Of a DNA stretch of 41,539 nucleotides, positions 35,757 to 41,539 are shown one piece after another. Positions within the stretch are counted from its first letter, which is position 1. Every line of letters starts with the position of its first letter. The notes under the pieces were generated by a model. The model saw only the letters and a program-made list of their open reading frames with translations. It made no database searches and was not told where the DNA came from. The position numbers and the translations under genes are program-made. Source of the DNA: a bacterium (GTDB lineage Bacteria; Verrucomicrobiota; Verrucomicrobiae; Opitutales; Opitutaceae); NCBI GenBank assembly GCA_021780625.1, contig JAJXYI010000490.1:1-41539 (forward strand), in the 5' to 3' direction.

Positions 35757-37039
35757 GAGCCCCGATCCGAGGTTTGCGTTGGTACATCGTGGGCCTGCTG
35801 TGCCTGGCCTCCGGTCTCAACTACATGGACCGCCAGACGCTCTCGGTCCTTGCGCAGACGATCCAGGATGACCTGCGGCTCACCGACATCCAATACTCCC
35901 ACATCACGTCCGCCTTTCTGGTCAGCTACACGATCATGTATGCGGTGAGCGGACGTCTGGTCGACCTGCTTGGCACGCGCCGGTCCTTCCAGATTTTCGT
36001 CTCCGGCTGGTCGGTGGCCAATGCGCTGCATGCCTTCGCCCGGACCGCGCTCGAGTTTTCCTGCTTCCGCTTCTTGCTTGGCGCGACCGAGTCGGCCAAT
36101 TTCCCGGCGGGGGTGAAGGCGGTCACGGAGTGGTTCCCGATGCGTGAACGTGCGCTGGCAGTTGGTATTTTCAATTCGGGTACGGCGGTGGGCGCGGCAC
36201 TTGCGGCCCCGCTGGTCTCGTTCGTGGCGCTCCGCTGGGGATGGCGGAGCGCCTTTGTCGTCGGCGGCCTGTTGGGCTTCGTCTGGCTGGTGGGTTGGTC
36301 GGTGCTCTATCGCCTCCCCAGGGAGCATCGGCGGCTGGACCCGCGCGAACTCGAGTTCATCGAGTCGGACGCCCCTGCGGCGGAAACCGCGGCGCCCGCC
36401 TTCTCGCTCCGCGTCCTGGCGACACGCGAATGCTGGGGCTGCATCCTCGCCCGGATGATCACGGACCCCATCTCGTACTTCTTCATCTTCTGGATCCCGA
36501 AATTCCTGCAGGAAAAGCGCGGCTTCGACCTCGCGGCACTGGGCAAATACGGCTGGATCCCGTTCGTCGCCGCCGCCGCGGGAAACATCCTCGGTGGCGC
36601 GCTGCCGAATCGGCTGATCCAGCGCGGCTGGACACTCAACCGGGCGCGCAAGACCGTGATGCTCGCCGCATCCCTCATGATGCCGGTCGCCTGCCTCCTG
36701 ACCATCCGGGTGCCCAATCCCGCGCTCGCGGTCGCCGCGATCAGCGTCGCCATGGCCTGTCACGGAGCCTGGGCGAACATGACGCTCCCCGCCGAGGTGT
36801 TTCCGCACCAGTGGGTGGGCACCGTCTCCGGCCTGGCGGGCATGATGGGCGGTTTGGTCGGAGTGGGCACGCAGCTGGCGATCGGATGGACCGTCCAGCA
36901 CGGCTCGTTCACGCCGGCCTTCGTGGTCGCCTCATTCGCGCATATCACCGCCTTCGCCGTGGTCTGCATGCTGATCAGCAAACTTGGGCATATCCGAACG
37001 CTGGATACGGACTCCCGGGGCAGTCGGATGGACCCGTGA
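35753..37039 (+). CDS. MFS transporter, ACS-like (sugar or sugar-acid uptake)
   Basis: This 428-residue, 12-helix permease likely brings the released amino sugar or disaccharide across the inner membrane. Family signs are YMDRQTLSVLA in helix 1, SGRLVDLLGTRRSF in loop 2-3, FLLGATESANFPAG in helix 4 and a C-terminal half with WIPKFLQEKRGF. They resemble the anion:cation symporter (ExuT/GudP-like) group. The GTG at 35753 overlaps the NagA stop (GTGA), so it is the last gene of the GH20-nagB-nagA unit. Substrate assignment to GlcNAc is inferred from context. Confidence 0.88.
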   Translation: MRAPIRGLRWYIVGLLCLASGLNYMDRQTLSVLAQTIQDDLRLTDIQYSHITSAFLVSYTIMYAVSGRLVDLLGTRRSFQIFVSGWSVANALHAFARTALEFSCFRFLLGATESANFPAGVKAVTEWFPMRERALAVGIFNSGTAVGAALAAPLVSFVALRWGWRSAFVVGGLLGFVWLVGWSVLYRLPREHRRLDPRELEFIESDAPAAETAAPAFSLRVLATRECWGCILARMITDPISYFFIFWIPKFLQEKRGFDLAALGKYGWIPFVAAAAGNILGGALPNRLIQRGWTLNRARKTVMLAASLMMPVACLLTIRVPNPALAVAAISVAMACHGAWANMTLPAEVFPHQWVGTVSGLAGMMGGLVGVGTQLAIGWTVQHGSFTPAFVVASFAHITAFAVVCMLISKLGHIRTLDTDSRGSRMDP

Positions 37040-37527
37040 CCGAGGCCGTCCCAACCTGGCGCAGGGCGTGACGACGACTTCGGGCGGATCCGGGGTTGGT
37101 CGGGGAAGCATGCCCCGATCATCCTCCGCTGACGTCGGGGAGGGGGGCGGGCCGGATACGGCTGTGCCCAGACCTTCTTTCATTCGGTATCTGAGGATCC
37201 GGGCATCGATACGACCGCCGCGTTGAAGCCCGCGAGCGGCTTTGGGCGAATGGCGGCGCTGGACGTGCGCGGCGTGCAGACCGGGCGCCGCATTGTGCAC
37301 CAGACCCGCCACTCGGGCACGACGAGCCGTTGTTCGCCCATCCGTGTTTGGTCATCCTCCGGCCAATCCGCCCATGGGGTTCCGACCTTCGCCGAACTCT
37401 GCCTGCGAATCAATGGCGTGCAAGGTTCGCGGGACCAGGTTGCGGAGGCCGGGTCGATCTTACAGGATGTGATCAATCGGGGAGCTGGGATCGGGAAGGG
37501 AGCCAACTGCGTGGCGCAGCACCGGGA
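37040..37527. other. Intergenic region between the MFS gene and the convergent yeiH-like gene
   Basis: These 488 bases hold several overlapping short frames on both strands, none of which resembles a known protein. A small hairpin TCGGGG/CCCCGA lies near 37098-37116, but without a T-run. I find no RNA gene or mobile element. Confidence 0.5.
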
Positions 37528-38475
37528 TCAGTGGAAGAAATGGATCCCGGCGAGCGTTGCCGTCGTGACGATGATCCATAGGGTCAAGGCCTGACGGAAG
37601 ACCGAGCCGCGGAGCAGCTTGAAATCCTCGCGTCCCAGTCCGGCGCCGATCAGGAAGAGCGTGCCGCTGAGCAGGCGCTGGCCTGTGATCGACAGGGCGC
37701 CCCAGGCGCTCGCGAACGTGGGCAGGAAGCCCGAGACGATCGAGGCGCCGATGAAAAAGAGCAGGAATATTGGGAAGCGCGCCTTCTTTTTGCCGTGGCT
37801 GAACTTCGCGGCGATGAAGCTCAACGGAATGATCCACAGGGCGCGGACCAGCTTCATGGTGGTGGCAATCGGGAGCGCGCCGTGACCGAACGCCGCGGCC
37901 GCGCCGACGACGCTGCTGGTGTCGTGGATGGCGAGCGCCGCCCAGACGCCAAAATCATGGGCGCTCATGCCCAGGGCATGACCGACGGGCGGGAAGACGA
38001 ACAGCGCGATGCCGTTGAGCAGGAACACGACGGCCATGGCGACGCCGGTCTCGCCGATGTCGGCTCCAATGGCCGGGGCGAGCGCGGCGATCGCGCTGCC
38101 TCCACAGATGGCCGTGCCGGCCGACACCAGGAGCGAGACCTTTTTCTCGACGCGAAACAGACGGCCGAGCAGCCAGCCCAGGGTCATCACCCCTGTGACC
38201 GTGAACAGCGTGAGCACCGCCGAGCCGGCGCCAACTTTCCACAACAGGCCGGGCCGCACTCCGAAGCCGAGCAGAACGACGGACCCCTGGAGCAGCCAGC
38301 GGGCGGTGAGGCCCGTCTTGGGCCTCGCCGGATTGCGGAGCGCGAGCGCCCCCGCCACGCCTGCAGCCAGCGCGATCGCCGGGGTCGCCCCCACCGCGGC
38401 AAAGACCGCCGCAGCGGCCAGCCAGGGTATCGCCGGCTTCCAACCCACCGGTTCCGTTTGTACAACTGTATTCAT
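37528..38475 (-). CDS. YeiH-family putative sulfate exporter
   Basis: The 315-residue membrane protein belongs to the YeiH family (UPF0324). About ten helices are visible. Family motifs are LLGFGVRPGLLW, GTAICGGSAIAALAPAIGA and AIHDTSSVVGAAAAFG. Some members are annotated as sulfate exporters, but the transported ion is not firmly known. It is divergent from a LysR regulator gene 83 bases away, the same arrangement as yeiH-yeiE in enterobacteria, so it is very likely under that regulator's control. Confidence 0.9.
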   Translation of the reverse strand: MNTVVQTEPVGWKPAIPWLAAAAVFAAVGATPAIALAAGVAGALALRNPARPKTGLTARWLLQGSVVLLGFGVRPGLLWKVGAGSAVLTLFTVTGVMTLGWLLGRLFRVEKKVSLLVSAGTAICGGSAIAALAPAIGADIGETGVAMAVVFLLNGIALFVFPPVGHALGMSAHDFGVWAALAIHDTSSVVGAAAAFGHGALPIATTMKLVRALWIIPLSFIAAKFSHGKKKARFPIFLLFFIGASIVSGFLPTFASAWGALSITGQRLLSGTLFLIGAGLGREDFKLLRGSVFRQALTLWIIVTTATLAGIHFFH

Positions 38476-38534
38476 GTGGGGCCTAGCTTAGCAGGCTCCC
38501 ACGTTCAATGGGGTTTAACTTATTGAATCGATCG

Positions 38535-38549
38535 TTAGATTTCATCTAA
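38535..38549. promoter_or_regulatory. Palindrome in the divergent yeiH/lysR promoter region
   Basis: TTAGAT TTC ATCTAA is a perfect 6-3-6 inverted repeat in an AT-rich gap, 10 bases before the LysR start codon. It contains a T-N-A arrangement of the kind LysR proteins bind, so it may be an autoregulatory site. Confidence 0.45.
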
Positions 38550-38558
38550 TCAAAGCCG

Positions 38559-39521
38559 ATGTCTGTGACCCTTCGTCAGCTCGAGGTCTTCGTGGCCGTC
38601 GCGCGCTCCGGCAGCCTGGCGGAGGCTGCGGCGCGCGTGAACCTGTCGGCGCCCGCGGCGAGCGTGGCCCTGCGCAACCTCGAGTCGTCTTCGGGCGGCC
38701 CGCTCTTCGTGCGCGCCGGCCGGGGGCTCCGCCTCAACGACCGCGGACGACGCCTGCTGACAGGGGCCGAGGGGCTGGTGGCCGGAGTGAGGGAATGGGT
38801 CGGCTCGGCGCGCGGAGGTCCCGACGCCCTCACGGGTCAGCTCCGGCTCGGCTGCAGCATGACGATTGGAAACTACTGCATGCCCGCGCTGCTGGCGCGT
38901 TTTCGCACCCTCATGCCCAAGGTCACCGTCGCCATGCTCATCGGAAACTCCGAGGAGGTCGCCACCGGCCTGCGCGATGGTACGATCGACCTGGGCCTGG
39001 TTGAATCGGAGGAGATCCCGGCGGACCTCGACGCGGAACATTGGACGGACGACGTCATGGTCGTGGTGGGGCCGGCAGGGCATCCGCTTGGACAGCGAGG
39101 CCTGCTTTCGCCAAAGGACCTGGCTGGCCAGCACTGGCTTGTGCGTGAGCCGGGCTCGGGCACCCTGAGCGTCACCCGCGGGCTTCTGGCGAAGGTCCCG
39201 GGAATCGCGGGGACGACCGAGTGGGCGAGCGTCGAGGCCCTGATGCGCGGTGTCGAACACGGCATGGGCCTGGCGCTGCTCTCGATGCATGCGGTGGCGG
39301 ACAAGGTCGAGGCGGGACGGCTCGTGGTGCTGCCCCTGCGACGCGCGATCCACCGCCGATTCTATCTTCTGACTTATCCCGGCCAGCACGCCTCGACGCT
39401 GGCCTCGGCCTTCAAGGCCTGGCTGAGGCACAACAAACCGGAGCGCCATCCGGTCCCGTCCACCCCGACGCCTGCCCCCAAGGCCTCGCTCAGGCGGAGC
39501 CCGGATGCACCGCGGTCCTAG
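38559..39521 (+). CDS. LysR-family transcriptional regulator
   Basis: The 320-residue regulator has an N-terminal winged helix-turn-helix (residues 1-60: TLRQLEVFVAVARSGSLAEAA, then NLSAPAASVALRNLE) and a two-lobed effector-binding domain (about 90-295: GQLRLGCSMTIGNYCMPALL...). The helix-turn-helix motif and TIGNYCMP segment recall the CysB/YeiE branch. It probably activates the divergent yeiH-like gene in response to a small anion or metabolite; this is inferred from the arrangement. The C-terminal 25 residues are rich in Pro and Ser and probably unstructured. Its stop codon overlaps that of the convergent glycosyltransferase gene (CTAG). Confidence 0.93.
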   Translation: MSVTLRQLEVFVAVARSGSLAEAAARVNLSAPAASVALRNLESSSGGPLFVRAGRGLRLNDRGRRLLTGAEGLVAGVREWVGSARGGPDALTGQLRLGCSMTIGNYCMPALLARFRTLMPKVTVAMLIGNSEEVATGLRDGTIDLGLVESEEIPADLDAEHWTDDVMVVVGPAGHPLGQRGLLSPKDLAGQHWLVREPGSGTLSVTRGLLAKVPGIAGTTEWASVEALMRGVEHGMGLALLSMHAVADKVEAGRLVVLPLRRAIHRRFYLLTYPGQHASTLASAFKAWLRHNKPERHPVPSTPTPAPKASLRRSPDAPRS

Positions 39522-40741
39522 ATCGAGGGCTCCTCAGCGTCGTCCGTGGGCGGAAACGCCAGACGCTCCAGCGGGACCCGCGCCGCCTCATTGGCCAGTC
39601 CCACCAGCTCCTCGACCACCGTGACGGGATCCTCCTCGTAGCGCAGCGCTTCGAAGCGGTCCTTCGCAGCACGATAGTCCGCCGGCGAGGCCATCCAGCG
39701 GTCGATAATACCCGCAAAATCGGAGCCCGTTTCGATCTTCTCGCAGCCGGCGCCATTGCGGAAAAATTTCCACGTCAGCAGCTCCTGCGGCATGATGCCT
39801 CCAAAGGCGTTGAACACGATCGGGCAGCGGAAATGCAGCGCCTTGGCGCAGGTGGTCGTCCCTCCGCGAGTCACGATGGCGTCGCTCACCTGCATCAGCA
39901 GGTGCACGATCTCCGAATACCCCTCGACGTAGCAGGCAAACTCCGGGTGGTTGGCGCGCCAGTGCACGAGATGATTGTACGCCTCGCGATTCTTGCCGCA
40001 GATCACGATCGCCTGGCAGCGGTCGGCGTGTTTCACGAGCGCGGGCAGCAGGTCCAGGTGATTGTTGGCCCCGTTGCCGCCGGTCGCGAGAAAGACGGTG
40101 AAGCGGTCGGGCTTGAGGCCGAGGCGGTCGTGACGAAAGCGCGGCACGTCCGGCCCGGACACGACCTCCGTGTAGGCCCGCGGGCGCATCAGGTGTCCGC
40201 GGATGCGCGAGCGCTCGGCGGGCACGCCCTTCCTGACGGCGTAGTCGTTGGCCGTGCGGGTGCGGGAGATGTAGAGATCGACGGACGGCTCGATCCAGTT
40301 GCGCGAGTAGCCCCAGCCACCGGAAAATTCGCCGCAATAGGTGGCGCAGCGCACGGAGTCGGCGCCGAGCAGCTTGCGCGCGACCTGGAAATAGCCGCGG
40401 TTGAGGCAGTCGTGCACGCTGAAGACCAGGTGCGGTTTGTAGTCGAGGAGAATGTCCCTGTAGTATGAGGCTCCGAACTGGACGGAGTTGCTGTTCAGAT
40501 AACTGAGCGCCTCGACGAACGTGTAGTAGGGGGTATGCAGATACGGCGCCTTTTTCTGTATCCAATTGTAGAAGTCCACGCCCGCGCGGTTCAGGAACGA
40601 CGAGTCCTCGAGCATCTGTTCGATCCGGACGTCCACCTGGTGGCGGTAGAGTTGGAAGCACCATTCGGCAAAGGCCTGGGCGCGCGCGTCGTGGCCGCCG
40701 CCGGTGCTGGAAGTGAGGACGAGGATGCGGATCTTGGACAT
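39518..40741 (-). CDS. MGDG-synthase-like glycosyltransferase (GT28)
   Basis: The 407-residue enzyme resembles monogalactosyldiacylglycerol synthase and related diacylglycerol glucosyltransferases, which transfer sugar from a UDP donor to a membrane lipid. The N-terminal domain carries SSTGGGHDARAQAF (GGGH at 14-17), and the C-terminal GT28-like domain has FLATGGNGANN, VICGKNREAYNHL, VEGYSEIVHLLMQVSDAIVTRGGTTTCAKALHF. There is no membrane helix, as expected for a peripheral protein. It follows an SDR gene with a 9-base gap and shares its stop region with the LysR gene. The sugar and lipid substrates are unknown. Confidence 0.88.
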   Translation of the reverse strand: MSKIRILVLTSSTGGGHDARAQAFAEWCFQLYRHQVDVRIEQMLEDSSFLNRAGVDFYNWIQKKAPYLHTPYYTFVEALSYLNSNSVQFGASYYRDILLDYKPHLVFSVHDCLNRGYFQVARKLLGADSVRCATYCGEFSGGWGYSRNWIEPSVDLYISRTRTANDYAVRKGVPAERSRIRGHLMRPRAYTEVVSGPDVPRFRHDRLGLKPDRFTVFLATGGNGANNHLDLLPALVKHADRCQAIVICGKNREAYNHLVHWRANHPEFACYVEGYSEIVHLLMQVSDAIVTRGGTTTCAKALHFRCPIVFNAFGGIMPQELLTWKFFRNGAGCEKIETGSDFAGIIDRWMASPADYRAAKDRFEALRYEEDPVTVVEELVGLANEAARVPLERLAFPPTDDAEEPSI

Positions 40742-40750
40742 GGAGCGGGA

Positions 40751-41539
40751 TCAGCCGAGGTGGAAATAGCGGGCCTCGGCGGCCCGGCGCCAGGACGACG
40801 GGGCGACCGAGGCGAGGGCGGGCGCGATCCTGGCCTGGAAAAACGAACCCGAGCGGACGACTCCGCTGCGCCCCCGGGCAACGGCGCGCAGCAGGTCCCG
40901 CGCGGCCCGCTCCGGAGTTGGCGCCGCGGCCAGCGTCGCCTCGAGCCTCTCCCACACGCGCCGCTCCACCGGGTCGGCGCCCGGGTTCCTGCGCCCCTGC
41001 ATCGCCGTGTTGAAGCCTGTGCGATAGTCGCCGGGACGAAAGTCGACGACGCTCACGCCGGTGCCCCGCGCCTCGGCCATCAGGCTCTCGCCGAGTGCGG
41101 CGAGCCCGGCCTTGGCAACATTGTAGCCGCTCATGAAGGGCAGGGGAAACTCGACTGCGAGCGAGGAGACATGGACCAGACAGCCGCGGCGGCGGGTGAG
41201 CATCCCGCGAAAGGCGGCCCGGCTTAGGCGCGCGGTGGTGAGAAGCATCGAGCGAACCTGCTCCTCCCAGGCCTGGTCGCCGACCTCGGCGAAACGACCG
41301 AACAGGCCGTAGCCCGCGTTGTGCACGACAAGGTCGAAGCCGCCGGCGGCCGTGTCGGCCCGGGCGAACGCGGCAACCGCGGCGTCGGGGACGCCCAGGT
41401 CGAGTTCGACCGCGTGAAACTCGGCGTGTCCGGTAAGTGGTGACAGCCGGGCGGCGTCGCGCGCGGTTCCCCACACGGCGACGCCCTCGTCGAGCAGGGC
41501 CCGTGCGAAGGCGAGCCCCAGCCCCGCGCTCGCGCCCGT
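40751..41539 (-). CDS. Short-chain dehydrogenase/reductase, N-terminus cut by window edge
   Basis: This classical SDR oxidoreductase is open to the right edge; 262 residues are visible and only a few N-terminal ones should be missing. The first residues form the nucleotide-binding motif TGASAGLG. HNAGYG (the NNAG-like motif), HVSS with catalytic Ser, and SGYNVAKAG with the Tyr and Lys pair complete the active site. A GTG at 41476 could start a shorter frame but would lose the cofactor motif, so the true start lies beyond the window. It lies 9 bases upstream of the glycosyltransferase gene, so the two are probably co-transcribed, perhaps in lipid metabolism. Confidence 0.9.
   Translation of the reverse strand, partial: TGASAGLGLAFARALLDEGVAVWGTARDAARLSPLTGHAEFHAVELDLGVPDAAVAAFARADTAAGGFDLVVHNAGYGLFGRFAEVGDQAWEEQVRSMLLTTARLSRAAFRGMLTRRRGCLVHVSSLAVEFPLPFMSGYNVAKAGLAALGESLMAEARGTGVSVVDFRPGDYRTGFNTAMQGRRNPGADPVERRVWERLEATLAAAPTPERAARDLLRAVARGRSGVVRSGSFFQARIAPALASVAPSSWRRAAEARYFHLG

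Noticed and set aside
35687..36901. Minus-strand open frame of 404 codons across the MFS gene
   Set aside because: It is antisense to a transporter with 12 helices and family motifs; no domain is visible in it.
36932..37312. Minus-strand 126-codon frame after the MFS gene
   Set aside because: It runs into the MFS coding region, is Arg/Pro/His-rich and matches nothing; it looks like a chance frame.

Overview
The window is about 41.5 kb of high-GC bacterial chromosome. The gene families point to a Gram-negative, aerobic heterotroph, most likely a member of the Verrucomicrobiota of the Opitutaceae type. The grounds are a caa3-like cytochrome oxidase with a cytochrome c fused to subunit II, a TonB receptor with an N-terminal carboxypeptidase-regulatory-like domain, a glycoside hydrolase fused to a DUF1080-like domain, two SGNH hydrolases and a PP2C-kinase fusion. 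This placement is inference; there is no rRNA or other marker gene here. I see no tRNA, rRNA, CRISPR array, insertion sequence or phage gene.

Positions 1-12050 hold a respiratory and copper block. A P-type H+-ATPase runs off the left edge. ctaG is followed by the minus-strand structural operon ctaC-ctaD-ctaE-ctaF, which ends at a clear terminator. A divergent azurin-like lipoprotein comes next. A minus-strand operon ctaA-ctaB-DUF420 (heme A synthesis and oxidase assembly) is divergent from a plus-strand pair: a lipoprotein fusing a CusF-like domain to SCO1/SenC, and a membrane-anchored His-rich protein with a duplicated H-x12-H-x-H-P motif. Together these can build, metallate and feed an aa3-type oxidase.

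Positions 12051-19347 are loosely packed. They hold an AT-rich island of unknown nature, a DUF2293 protein, a methyl-accepting chemotaxis protein, an unknown protein, a secreted SGNH hydrolase, a Bcr/CflA-type MFS exporter and several structured intergenic regions, one with a 13-bp inverted repeat.

Positions 19348-27267 hold an APC-family permease, a PP2C phosphatase-Ser/Thr kinase fusion, a KdpD-like sensor kinase, a KdpE-like regulator and a second SGNH hydrolase, all on the plus strand. No kdpFABC pump is present. A terminator hairpin sits directly against the start codon of the kinase gene.

Positions 27451-37039 form an amino-sugar (GlcNAc or chito-oligosaccharide) utilisation locus: LacI-family regulator, TonB receptor, GH20 hexosaminidase, NagB, a short NagA and an MFS transporter. 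From the hexosaminidase on, the genes overlap or nearly abut. A LacI-like operator lies upstream of the receptor. No GlcNAc kinase or PTS gene is present in the window.

Positions 37528-41539 contain a YeiH-type transporter divergent from a LysR regulator, then a minus-strand pair: an SDR oxidoreductase cut by the right edge, and an MGDG-synthase-like glycosyltransferase whose stop codon overlaps that of the LysR gene.
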